DNA of 64,000 nt from CAVONB01 sp963697205 (GTDB lineage Bacteria > Pseudomonadota > Alphaproteobacteria > Rhizobiales > Hyphomicrobiaceae): NCBI GenBank assembly GCA_963697205.1, contig CAVONB010000014.1, forward strand, positions 62,001 through 126,000, written 5' to 3'. Position numbers and translations under genes: made by a program. Positions 46,741 to 56,245 of the stretch are shown here, in pieces (the stretch's first letter is position 1; every line of letters starts with the position of its first letter). The notes under the pieces are model-generated. The model had not been told where the DNA came from. It saw nothing but the letters and a program-made list of their open reading frames with translations, and ran no database searches.

Positions 46741-49325
46741 ATGTTCTTTCGCCGCGCCAAGACTGACGACAAGAAGCCCGAACAAAACCCGGCGCCAGCC
46801 TCGTCACCAGCCGCATCCCCGGCCGCATCCCCGTCGTCCACGACCAAAGAAATCACGTCGGCCACCGGAAGCGCTGCGGGCCTGGCCTCCGCCGCGCCAT
46901 CGGGACGCCTCGACGTCACCGAGCTGCGCCGCTCCGTCGACCCAGGTTCGCTCGGCTTCAAGACGACCGCGGATGTCGAGCCGGCCGGCGGCCTGATCGG
47001 CCAGGACCGCGCACTGAAGGCGATCGAGTTCGGCGTCGCGATGACCGCTCCGGACTTCAACATGTTCGTGCTCGGCCCACCCGCCTCCGGCAAGAGCACC
47101 GCCGTCACGACCTACCTGCACACGATCGCAAGAATGCCGCGACCGCCGAACGACTGGGTCTACGTCAACAACTTCGACGAACCAGGACAAGCCGATCGCA
47201 CTGCGCCTGCCGCACGGGCGCGCCAAGGCGCTCGAACGCGGCATGGTCGCCGCCATCGACGAACTACGCCAGACCATTCCCGCAACGTTCGAGGGCGACG
47301 ATTATCAGGCACGCCGGCGCGCCATCGACGAAGGCTTCCGCTCCGGTCAGGAGGAAGCCTTCGAGGCGCTGAACAAGAAGGCGCAGGAGCAGAACATCGC
47401 CATCCTGCGCACGCCGACCGGCTTCGCGATGGCGCCGATGCACGAAGGCAAGGTCGTCAAGCCGGAGGTCTTCAACGCCCTGCCCGAAACCATGAAGAAG
47501 GACGTCGAGCAGAAGATCGAGGGCTTGCAGAAGGAGCTGGAGCAGATCCTCGAGCAGGTGCCGCGCGTCGACAAGGCGCGCCGCGAGAAGCTGGCCGAGC
47601 TCAATGCCGAGATCGGCGCCGTCGCCGTCCGCGCCGCCCTCGACGAACTCAGGGCCGCATTTGCCGACTGTCCGCAGGTCGTTGCACAGCTCGACACCGC
47701 CGAGGCCGACCTCGTGCGCAACGTCGCCCTCTTCCTCACGCCGTCCGAAGAGGAGAGCCAGATCGTCAAGCAACCCGTCGACAGCTCGCGCGATCCCCGC
47801 TTCCGCCGCTACATGGTCAACCCGATGGTCTCCAACGGCGAAGACGACGGGCGCACCGATCATCGAGGAGCTGAATCCGAACTACGGCAATCTGATCGGT
47901 CGCGTCGAGCACATCGCCCAGATGGGCGCACTCGTCACCGACTTCCTGCTGATCAAGCCGGGCGCGCTGCACCGGGCCAACGGCGGCTATCTGCTGATCG
48001 ACGCCCGCAAGCTGCTGCTGTCGCCGTTCGCGTGGGAAGCCTTGAAGCGCACCATCAAGGCCGGTGAGATCCGCATCGAGCAGCCCATGGAGGCCGCCGG
48101 CCTGATCGGCACGCAGACGCTCGATCCGGAGCCGATCCCGCTCGACGTCCACGTCATCCTGTTCGGCGACCGCGAGCTCTACTACATGCTGGCCGCCTAC
48201 GATCCCGACTTCACGCGGCTGTTCAAGGTGCAGGCCGACTTCGACGACACGATCCCGCGGTCGAGCGACAACGATCGCGCCTATGCCCGGCTGATCTCGT
48301 CGATCGTACGCGAGCACAAGCTGAACCACCTCGACGCCGCCGGTGTCGCGCGCCTGATCGACGAAGGCGCCCGCCTTGCCGACGATCGCGAGAAGCTGTC
48401 GATCGAGGTCGGCCGCATCGCCGACATCGTTCGCGAGGCCGACTACTGGGCCGAAGAAAGCGGGCCGAAGCGTCATCACCGCCGAGGACATCGCGCGCGC
48501 CGTCGAGGAGCACGTCCAGCGCGCCGATCGCCTGCGCGACCGCTCGCAGGAGACGATCGATCGCGGCATCGTGCTGGTCGACACGAAAGGCTCCAAGGTC
48601 GGCCAGATCAACGGCCTGTCGGTCCTGCAGCTCGGCGCCTTCGCGTTCGGCCGGCCGACCCGCATCACCGCCCGCGTGCGCATGGGTCAGGGCCGCGTCA
48701 CCGACATCGAGCGCGAGGTGAAGCTCGGCGGCCCGCTGCACTCGAAGGGCGTGATGATCTTGTGGGGCTACCTTGCCGGCCACTTCGCGCGCGACTTCCC
48801 CTGGCACTCGCCGCCTCGCTCGTGTTCGAGCAGTCCTACGGCGGCGTCGACGGCGACAGCGCATCCTCGACGGAACTCTACGCGCTGCTGTCGGCGCTGG
48901 CCGAGGTGCCGATCGAGCAGGGCTTCGCCGTCACCGGCTCGGTCAACCAGCACGGCGAGGTGCAGGCCATCGGCGGCGTCAACGAGAAGATCGAGGGCTT
49001 CTTCGACGTCTGCAAGGCGCGCGGGCTCACCGGCCAGCAGGGCGTGCTGATTCCGCAATCCAACGTCCAGCATCTGATGCTGCGCGAGGACGTCGTCGAC
49101 GCCGTACGGCAAGGCCAATTCACCGTCTGGTCCGTCGCCACCATCGACCAGGGCATCGAGATCTTGACGGGTATCAAGGCCGGCACGCGCGGTCCCGACG
49201 GACAATTCCCGCCAGGAACGGTCTATCGCCGGGCAGAGGACAAGCTGCGCGAGTTTGCCGACCGCAGCAAACAGTTCCTCCAGCAGCAGCGGCCGAGCAC
49301 CGGAGGCAATGAGGCGACGTCATGA
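46741..49325 (+). CDS. Lon-like (LonB/COG1067) ATP-dependent protease (four indels)
   Basis: A restored protein of about 860 residues. N-terminal low-complexity tail, then LGFKTTADVEPAGGLIGQDRALKAIEFGV and Walker A GPPASGKST, a large helical insert, an AAA region (GGYLLIDARKLLLSPFAWEAL), and a C-terminal Lon proteolytic domain with catalytic Ser in GDSASSTELYALLSAL and Lys in GGVNEKIEGFF. Indels: surplus bases near 47185, 47850 and 48463, and one missing C near 48800; correcting each gives NNFDEPDKPIALRLP, GEDDGAPIIEELNP, EESGRSVITAEDIA and ARDFPLALAASLVFEQ. Such proteases degrade regulatory or damaged proteins; targets are unknown. Overlaps the next gene by four bases (ATGA). Confidence 0.88.
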
Positions 49326-50191
49326 TCGCACACGTGGCGCGAAAGGGAGAGGACAAGGGCCGCGTCGTGCTCCGGCTGTGCCCAACCTGCCAGCCGAGCA
49401 CCATCGCCATCGAGGCAGCCGTGCGCGTGGCTCAGGCCTTCCAGTCCGAGATCGAAAGCCTGTTCGTGGAAGAGCAGCAGCTGCTGGAATTGTCTCGTTT
49501 TCCCTTTGCGCGCGAGATTTCCCTGACTGGCCGCACGTCGCGCGCCTTGTCGCTGGAGGCGATGGAAAACGAGATGCGCGACATGGCCGCGGCACTCAGC
49601 CGTCGCGTCGCTGCCATTGCGCGCGCGGCCGACGTCCCGTTTCGTGCGCGCCGGGAGCGCGGCGAGGCGATCCGCGTCCTCGCCAAGGCATGTGCCGAAA
49701 GCGGCCCATGGAATGTCGTCGCCCTCGGTGAGCCGCTGTCGGCGGCGCAGACGACGACGATCGCGGAACTGTTCGACACCATCGCCGATACCACCGCCAT
49801 CGTGGTCGCAGGACCGCGCGCCGCCCGCGCCGTCGGCCCGGTCGTTGCCGCCGTCGAGGACCTTGAGCACCTGCCGGCCATGCTGCGCGCCGCAGAGCGC
49901 CTCGCGTCCACCTCGGACGGGATCATCAAGTTGCTTCTGGTTGCCGAAAGCCAGGCCCATGCGCAGTGGATGGAAGACCAGGCGCGCCTGATGATCGGCG
50001 CGCAAGGCGACATCAAGGTCGCCGCCACTCAAACCGCGCGCGGCGAGCCCCAGGTCATCGCCGAGGCCCTGCGCCGGCTGCATGGAGGCTTCGTCATCGC
50101 CATGTTCGGCGGCCTCGTCGTGCCACGCGAAGGCAACTTGAAAGCGCTTGTCTCCGCCCTCGAAGGCCCACTGTTCCTGGTGCGGCCCTGA
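49322..50191 (+). CDS. Tandem UspA-like protein coupled to Lon-like protease
   Basis: A 289-residue cytoplasmic protein apparently composed of two universal-stress-like halves. The first (about 12-150) has RVVLRLCPTCQPSTIAIEAA and SEIESLFVEEQQLLELSRFP, the usual helix-strand run of UspA domains; the second (about 155-289) ends AMFGGLVVPREGNLKALVSA and PLFLVRP. The Asp that opens the nucleotide site in many UspA proteins is replaced by a Cys-rich LRLCPTC, and no GxG-G-S/T signature is apparent. The start overlaps the protease stop (ATGA), indicating coupled expression. Function unknown; an adaptor or partner of the protease is possible (inference). Confidence 0.65.
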   Translation: MIAHVARKGEDKGRVVLRLCPTCQPSTIAIEAAVRVAQAFQSEIESLFVEEQQLLELSRFPFAREISLTGRTSRALSLEAMENEMRDMAAALSRRVAAIARAADVPFRARRERGEAIRVLAKACAESGPWNVVALGEPLSAAQTTTIAELFDTIADTTAIVVAGPRAARAVGPVVAAVEDLEHLPAMLRAAERLASTSDGIIKLLLVAESQAHAQWMEDQARLMIGAQGDIKVAATQTARGEPQVIAEALRRLHGGFVIAMFGGLVVPREGNLKALVSALEGPLFLVRP

Positions 50192-50251
50192 CCGACCGGA
50201 CGTACCGGCGAGCCATCCCAGACACGCCTGTCGGGTTACGTCTCGAACGGC

Positions 50252-50701
50252 TCAACGGCCGGGCAAGACCTGCGCGCGATCCCGCGACCATCCCTCAGGC
50301 CGCACAGCGCTGCTGTCGATCGTGAAATGAAAAGCGCGATTGCCATAGAGCGCCGACAGCGTCGTCGTCACCGTCAGCGGCACACTGACGAAAACCCGGC
50401 CGACATCATCGCGGATATCGGCATCGCGCAGCACCGCGCGCAAGGCCGGCCGCAGGTGGGTGTCGAACGTCGCCTTGAGAACGGCACGCATCGCGGCCAC
50501 GCCACGCGACTTCTCCGCGACAGCAGTCGCAACCGCGACATCGGCGGCCTCCTGCACCTCGCTGCGCAGCTTCAACGCACGGCCGTACTCCGCAGCCGTC
50601 GCCACGCCGACGGCCAGCGGTACGCCGAGCACGACGAACACCGCCAACGTCTCGGCGATCACCCGAACCCTCGTCTTGCTCGCCGTTGTCGTTCGAGCCA
50701 T
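50252..50701 (-). CDS. TadE/TadG-like small membrane protein
   Basis: A 149-residue protein with one N-terminal membrane segment (about 15-37, ETLAVFVVLGVPLAVGVATA) followed by EYGRALKLRSEVQEAADVAV, the signature of TadE/TadG-like Flp-pilus proteins, in which a hydrophobic helix leads into an Ala-rich amphipathic helix. Relatives of this size are orphan minor pseudopilin-like proteins. No other tad or flp gene lies in the window. Function unknown. Convergent with the UspA-like gene. Confidence 0.6.
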   Translation of the reverse strand: MARTTTASKTRVRVIAETLAVFVVLGVPLAVGVATAAEYGRALKLRSEVQEAADVAVATAVAEKSRGVAAMRAVLKATFDTHLRPALRAVLRDADIRDDVGRVFVSVPLTVTTTLSALYGNRAFHFTIDSSAVRPEGWSRDRAQVLPGR

Positions 50702-50987
50702 GGCTTCGGCCCAGCCCCGCGCGTTGGGTGGTTGCGATCACCCGTCAGGCTCGCATGGCCAAACCGAAGGGAGCGTTAGAATTGCACCGCGGCAGCCGTG
50801 AATTGGTCCACATCGTTAACGAAGTCCGACGTGCGCCGTGCTGGCTCTCCAGATGCTGGCCCCGCACCGCCGCCGCACCGCCCGAAGTTGTAGAGCCGCC
50901 AAGCCCCGCACTCGGTATCGAACGCGAAGGTCGGACGGCGGGCATCAATCCTTCGTCGATCCACAACGAAAATCGAGAGTGTGAACA

Positions 50988-51884
50988 CTAAAGGCCGAAG
51001 AACGCGGGCCCGCAGCCGACAATCTTGGGATCGGGCGGTCGCGCCACGCGCGTATCCTTGTCGGGAAAATCGAACCGGTCGAGCACGAGCCGGAGGCTCT
51101 CCAGGCGCGCCCGGCGCTGGTCGTTGGCCATGACCACCGTCCACGGCGCCGTCACTGTGTGCGTAAAGCGGAACATCTCGATCTGCGCCTGCGTATAGGC
51201 ATCCCACTTGTCGATCGCCGCAAGATCCATGTCGGTCAGCTTCCAGCGCTTCAATGGATCGTGACGGCGCTCGTGGAAGCGCTTCAGCTGCGTCTCCCGC
51301 CCTATCGACAGGTAGATCTTCACGAGCTGGATGCCATCGCGCACGAGCATCCCCTCGAACTCGGGAGCCTCGCGCAGGAATTGGGCAAGTTGATCCGGCG
51401 TGCAAAAGCCCATGACACGTTCGACACCCGCCCGATTGTACCAGGACCGGTCGAACAGCACGATCTCGCCGCGCTGCGGCAGATGCGGAACGTAGCGCTG
51501 AAAGTACCATTGCGCGCGCTCCGCATCGGTCGGCTTAGACAAAGCAACGGCGCGCGCGTGACGCGGATTGAGGTGCTGCATGAATCTGAGGATGCACCCG
51601 CCCTTGCCCGCCGAATCGCGGCCCTCGAACAGAGCGACGAGCCGCTGGCCGGTCCCTTGGATATGCGCCTGCAGTTTGAGCAGCTCGATCTGCAAGTCGC
51701 GCAATTCCAATTCGTAGGCTTTGCGCGGCATCTTCTCGTCGTAAGGATAGCCACGCGCCGACAACGCAGAATCCGCGATCCAGCCCGGCAGCTTCTCATC
51801 GTCGATGTCAAAGCTCGCAAACCGTGAGCTCTCTTCTTGTGAGGTCTTGCCCGTGCTCTTCGATTTTGTCTTTGTCTTCGCCAT
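50988..51884 (-). CDS. ppk2: Polyphosphate kinase 2
   Basis: A 298-residue PPK2 of the one-domain class. It has Walker A GRDSAGKGG (88-96), the Walker B and lid region LFDRSWYNRAGVERVMGFC (about 143-161) and the conserved KIYLSIGRETQLKRFHERR. The enzyme phosphorylates nucleoside mono- or diphosphates from polyphosphate. The C-terminal end PKIVGCGPAFFGL is not part of the kinase core. ATG 51884 begins a Lys/Thr/Ser-rich leader. It is divergent from phoR across 221 bp, so polyphosphate use lies beside phosphate sensing. Confidence 0.92.
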   Translation of the reverse strand: MAKTKTKSKSTGKTSQEESSRFASFDIDDEKLPGWIADSALSARGYPYDEKMPRKAYELELRDLQIELLKLQAHIQGTGQRLVALFEGRDSAGKGGCILRFMQHLNPRHARAVALSKPTDAERAQWYFQRYVPHLPQRGEIVLFDRSWYNRAGVERVMGFCTPDQLAQFLREAPEFEGMLVRDGIQLVKIYLSIGRETQLKRFHERRHDPLKRWKLTDMDLAAIDKWDAYTQAQIEMFRFTHTVTAPWTVVMANDQRRARLESLRLVLDRFDFPDKDTRVARPPDPKIVGCGPAFFGL

Positions 51885-52105
51885 GGCGCCCCGGCTCCAG
51901 TCACAGTCCCATGCCACACACTGGCGGGCGCGATCGCGCCATGCAACCAGCCGTTCGCAAGAAGGGTAACCCACCCCAAGCACCGCCGCCCCCGTTCCGG
52001 CGATGGCGCAGGCAATCGCGGGTCGTCCGTGTCAGCACGCCAACCGCGTGGTAAAGAGCAGCCTCCACATCACCACCGCACGGCCTTGGAAGAAAAAGGC
52101 GCGCC

Positions 52106-53449
52106 ATGGACCAGCCCAATGCCGAACAGCCCGACGAGCCGTCCGCGGCTTGGGGAACCGGCCAGCACATCTGGCAGCGCATCCGCACCGATGGCCTGGC
52201 GGCCATGCCGGCCGGGCTCGCCTTCATGGCCGGCGCATTGACCATCGCGGCGATCACCATCCTCCCCTTCTGGGCCTCGGCCATCGTCATCGCCCTGGCC
52301 TTTGTGGCCGGCCGCTCGCTTCGCGCAAGCTCTAACGGCGATGACCTCACGCTTGCCGGCGCGCCCGATATCACCGCCCGTAGCGCGCGCCATGCGACGG
52401 CAGCCGGCGACTGGACCACCATGCTGGACGCCCTGCCGGACGCAGCCATCCTGGTCGATCGAAGCGAGCGCATCTCGCACCTGAACGATCAGGCACGCGT
52501 ACTCTTCCCGCGCCTTATCGCCGGTGTTCCGCTCTCAAGCCGATTGCGCCAACCCGAGCTGATCGAGGCCCTCGACGCCGCGCGCCAGGACACGTCCGCC
52601 CTGGAGGTGGAGCTGAGCGAGCGCGTGCCCATCGAGCGCCGCATCACCGCGCGACTGGTCAAGCTGACCGCCAGTCACAGCCCGCCCGGGAACGCCTCGG
52701 TCCTGATAACCTTCCGTGACTTGAGCGAAGAGGATCGCCTGGCAAGAACGCGCGCCGATTTCGTCGCGAACGCCTCGCACGAGCTGCGCACCCCCTTGGC
52801 GGCCCTGCGCGGCTTTGTCGAAACGCTGCAAGGCGCCGCCCGCAACGATCCCACCGCCCGCGAGCGCTTCCTCGACATGATGTCCGTGCAGGCCCTGCGG
52901 ATGTCGCGTCTGATCGACGACCTGCTGTCGCTCAGCCGGGTCGAGATGAAGCAGCATGTGCCCCCGCGCGACGTGATCGACCTGAACGCGGTCGCCGCCG
53001 AGGTGGCCCAGACCCTGGCGCCGCTGGCTGAGAAATCCGGCGCGCAGCTCACGTTGACCGAGCTGGACGCGCCGGCTCTCGTCATCGGCGACCGCGACGA
53101 GCTGGTCCAAGCCACCCAGAACCTCGTCCAGAACGCCATCAAGTACGGCGGCGCCAACGGCCACGTCCGCATCACGCTGAAACGCCAACGCGGGCCGGCG
53201 CGCGACAGCAACCGGATCAGCCTCGCCATAAGTGACGACGGCCCCGGCATCCCCCCGCAGCACCTGCCGCGTTTGACCGAGAGGTTCTATCGGGTCAACG
53301 CCGCGACCAGCCGGGAAATGGGTGGAACCGGCCTGGGACTTGCGATCGTGAAGCACATCATCAACCGCCATCGCGGCCGGCTGGACATCCGTTCCGAGCT
53401 CGGCCGCGGCTCCACCTTCGAGATCAGTCTCGATGCCGCATCGGGCTGA
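52106..53449 (+). CDS. phoR: Phosphate-regulon sensor histidine kinase PhoR
   Basis: A 447-residue sensor kinase with two N-terminal membrane segments (about 35-70), a PAS domain (about 100-205), the phosphoacceptor His225 in FVANASHELRTPLAALRG, and an ATPase domain with NLVQNAIKYGG, DDGPGIPP, RFYRVNAATSREMGGTGLGL and GRGSTFEI. It lacks a large periplasmic domain, as usual for PhoR, which senses phosphate through PstSCAB-PhoU. First gene of the Pho cluster; phoB, its partner, is the last, after pstSCAB and phoU. Confidence 0.93.
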   Translation: MDQPNAEQPDEPSAAWGTGQHIWQRIRTDGLAAMPAGLAFMAGALTIAAITILPFWASAIVIALAFVAGRSLRASSNGDDLTLAGAPDITARSARHATAAGDWTTMLDALPDAAILVDRSERISHLNDQARVLFPRLIAGVPLSSRLRQPELIEALDAARQDTSALEVELSERVPIERRITARLVKLTASHSPPGNASVLITFRDLSEEDRLARTRADFVANASHELRTPLAALRGFVETLQGAARNDPTARERFLDMMSVQALRMSRLIDDLLSLSRVEMKQHVPPRDVIDLNAVAAEVAQTLAPLAEKSGAQLTLTELDAPALVIGDRDELVQATQNLVQNAIKYGGANGHVRITLKRQRGPARDSNRISLAISDDGPGIPPQHLPRLTERFYRVNAATSREMGGTGLGLAIVKHIINRHRGRLDIRSELGRGSTFEISLDAASG

Positions 53450-53455
53450 ATATTT

Positions 53456-53500
53456 TAGAGATATATTTCAAATACTTATATTGTCACAAAACGATTGCTT
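53456..53500 (+). promoter_or_regulatory. AT-rich pstS promoter region with possible PHO half-site
   Basis: The stretch from 53449 to 53495 is strikingly AT-rich for this genome. TTGTCAC (53481-53487) resembles the CTGTCAT/C half-site of PHO boxes, but the second half at the expected 11-bp distance (CGATTGC or, upstream, AAATACT) is poor. A small hairpin GTCGGCA/TGCCGAC follows at about 53520-53538. PhoB control of pstS is expected from the context, not proven by this site. Confidence 0.35.
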
Positions 53501-53614
53501 AACTCGGCTACGAAGTCAGCGTCGGCATCTGGTGCCGACGGTCCTCCCGGCGCTCTTGAGCACTAAAGAGCCTCCCGGGACGTAGGCCTTGAGACCCAAA
53601 CGGGAGAATTTCCA

Positions 53615-54661
53615 GTGACCAGCAAGATCATCGCCCTCTCGGCTGCGGCCGCCGTCGCGGGCTCGATTGCCCTGACCGCGCCGGCTTCGGCCCGCGATCA
53701 GATCCGCATCGTCGGCTCGTCCACCGTCTACCCCTTCACGACCGCGGTGGCAGAGCAGTTCGGCAAGTCCGGCGCCGGCAAGACACCGGTAGTCGAATCC
53801 ACCGGCACCGGCGGCGGCATGAAGCTCTTCTGCGCAGGCGTCGGCGAGGGTCATCCCGACATGACGAACGCCTCGCGCCGCATGAAGAAGAGCGAGTTCG
53901 ACATGTGCCAGAAGAACGGCGTCAAGGACATCGTCGAGATCAAGGTCGGCATCGACGGCTTGGTGCTGGCCCAGTCCAAGGCCGGTCCCAAGCTGAACCT
54001 GACGATGGAGCAGGTGTTCCTGGCTCTGGCCGAGCAGGTCCCCGGCAAGGACGGCAAGCTCGTCGACAATCCCTACAAGTCCTGGTCGGACGTCGACAAG
54101 TCGCTGCCCAACGTCAAGATCGAGGTTCTCGGGCCGCCGCCGACGTCCGGCACGCGTGACAGCTTCCACGAGCTCTACATGGAAGCCGGCGCCAAGAAGA
54201 TCGCGTCGATGAAGGCCCTCGACAAGAAGGCGTTCGAGAAGGCCTGGAAGTCGATCCGCAAGGACGGCGCCTACGTCGAGGCCGGCGAGAACGACAACGT
54301 CATCGTCCAGAAGCTCGAGGCCAACAAGAATGCCGTCGGCATCTTCGGCTACTCGTTCCTGGAAGAGAACGCATCCAAGCTGCGTGGCGCCACGATCAAC
54401 GGCGTGTCGCCCGATTACGACACGATCTCCAGCGGCAAGTTCCCCGGCGCCCGTCCGCTGTTCTTCTACATCAAGAAGCAGCACGTCGGCGTCATCCCCG
54501 GCATGGACAAGTTCGTCGCCGAGTACGTCTCCGCGAAGGCCATGTCGAAGGACGGCTACCTCGCCCGCAAGGGTCTGGTTGCACTGCCCAAGGCCGAGGC
54601 CGAAAAGGTCGCCGCTGGTGCCAAGGGCATGAAGGCTCTGGCCGCCGCCGAGCTGAAGTGA
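53615..54661 (+). CDS. pstS: Phosphate-binding protein PstS
   Basis: A 348-residue periplasmic phosphate-binding protein with a signal peptide cleaved after PASA (about 26). The ligand loops are visible: IVGSSTVYPFTTAVAEQF, ESTGTGGGMKLFCAG and PPPTSGTRDSFHELYMEA, giving the hydrogen-bond donors for phosphate. GTG 53615 is preceded by GGGAG at about eight bases. It delivers phosphate to PstC/PstA. Strong stem-loop downstream at 54684-54721. Confidence 0.95.
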   Translation: MTSKIIALSAAAAVAGSIALTAPASARDQIRIVGSSTVYPFTTAVAEQFGKSGAGKTPVVESTGTGGGMKLFCAGVGEGHPDMTNASRRMKKSEFDMCQKNGVKDIVEIKVGIDGLVLAQSKAGPKLNLTMEQVFLALAEQVPGKDGKLVDNPYKSWSDVDKSLPNVKIEVLGPPPTSGTRDSFHELYMEAGAKKIASMKALDKKAFEKAWKSIRKDGAYVEAGENDNVIVQKLEANKNAVGIFGYSFLEENASKLRGATINGVSPDYDTISSGKFPGARPLFFYIKKQHVGVIPGMDKFVAEYVSAKAMSKDGYLARKGLVALPKAEAEKVAAGAKGMKALAAAELK

Positions 54662-54683
54662 GCCACGCTGGCTGAGCTGTTTG

Positions 54684-54721
54684 CCTGCGGCCGCCGGTGC
54701 ATCCGACCCGGCGGCCGCAGG
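54684..54721 (+). terminator. Strong stem-loop between pstS and pstC
   Basis: CCTGCGGCCGCCGG (54684-54697) pairs with CCGGCGGCCGCAGG (54708-54721), a perfect 14-bp stem with a ten-base loop, and no T-run. In an operon this fits mRNA stabilisation or partial termination after pstS, allowing more binding protein than permease. Confidence 0.6.
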
Positions 54722-54855
54722 TCAATGACGTACCGGGCCTTGCATTCCTGCAAGCACTCCGGAATCTTTAGGCGCACACCGCGCCCATTTGCCAGCGACC
54801 GGCACCAGACCGAACGTCACCTGGTGTAGTCCCGAACTCCGCAGGGCCGCCGTCC

Positions 54856-56245
54856 ATGACCGGGTATTATTTCCTGACGCTTGCCGCCCTTCTTGTCGCC
54901 GCCTTCCTGCTCGGACGGCAGCGCGCCACGGCCGTCGCCGGCGGCACGCAGAAGCTGCACTCCCTGCCCACCTACCACGGCCTGCTGCCGATGGCCGTCG
55001 TGCTCCTGCTGATGATGGCGACGTACCTGATCGGCACCTCGATCCTGGCGCGCTTTGCCGAAAGCGGCGCCCTCGCCTTGCTCGGCGAGGAAGCCATCCG
55101 CGACCCATTGCGTCGCGCGTCAGGCTTGCGCGAGATCATCAACGTCGCGACCGGCGCACACAGTGGCAATCCATCACCGGGCGTGCAGCAGGCAGCCGAC
55201 CACTACACATCCACAATGCGCGCCGGCAACATCGCCATCTTCGCCGCCGGCGTCGGGCTCGCCCTTCTGGGCATGTTCGTGATCACCAGCCGCATCGGCA
55301 CCACATTCCGCGCCCGAAACCATTTCGAGCGTCTGGTCCTGTGGATCATGGGCATCTGCGCGGTAGTCGCCATCCTGACCACGATCGGCATCGTCTTCTC
55401 CGTCCTGTTCGAGACCTGGCGCTTCTTCTTCGATCCGTCGCTGAAGGGTCGGCCGACGGTCACCCAGTTCCTGTTCGGCACCCAATGGAATCCGCAAGCC
55501 GCCATTCGCGCCGATCAAGGTGATATCGAGACATCCTTTGGCTTCCTGCCGCTGCTGTCCGGCACGCTGCTCATCACCGTCATCGCGATGCTCGTCGCCG
55601 GTCCGCTCGGGCTGTTCTCCGCTATCTATCTCTCCGAGTATGCCACCCCGCGCTTCCGGTCCGCCGCCAAGCCGATCCTGGAGATCCTGGCCGGCATCCC
55701 GACCGTTGTTCTCGGCTTCTTCGCGGCCCTGACGGTCGCACCCCTGATCCGCGGCTGGGGCGAGCATTTCGGACTGAGCGTCGCCTCCGAGTCGGCACTG
55801 GCCGCCGGCCTGGTCATGGGCATGATGATCATTCCGTTCATCTCCTCACTGTCCGACGACGTCATCAACTCGGTGCCGCAATCCTTGCGCGACGGCGCCT
55901 ATGCGCTTGGCGCCACGCAGGTCGGAGACGATCCGGCAGGTGGTGTTGCCGGCTGCCTTGCCCGGCATCGTGTCGGCCTTCATGCTCGCGATCAGCCGCG
56001 CCATCGGCGAGACGATGATCGTGGTGATGGCCGCCGGTCTGGCTGCCAAGCTGACCATCAATCCGCTGGAAGCCGTGACCACGATCACGGTGCAGATCGC
56101 GACGATCCTCGTCGGCGACCAGGAATTCGACAGCGCCAAGACGCTCGCGGCCTTCGCCCTCGGGTTCGTGCTGTTCTTCGTGACGCTGGTCCTCAACATC
56201 ATCGCGCTGCAGGTCGTGCGCAGATATCGAGAGCAGTATGACTGA
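54856..56245 (+). CDS. pstC: Phosphate ABC transporter permease PstC (one frameshift)
   Basis: A permease of about 462 residues with the N-terminal extension usual in alphaproteobacterial PstC (extra membrane segments before residue 150) and the permease core (GIPTVVLGFFAALTVAPLIR, then the loop DGAYALGATQ). A surplus G at 55920-55921 breaks the frame; without it the sequence reads LGATQSETIRQVVLPAALPG, the EAA loop that contacts PstB. The end is RRYREQYD. ATG of pstA (56238) overlaps it by eight bases. Confidence 0.9.
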
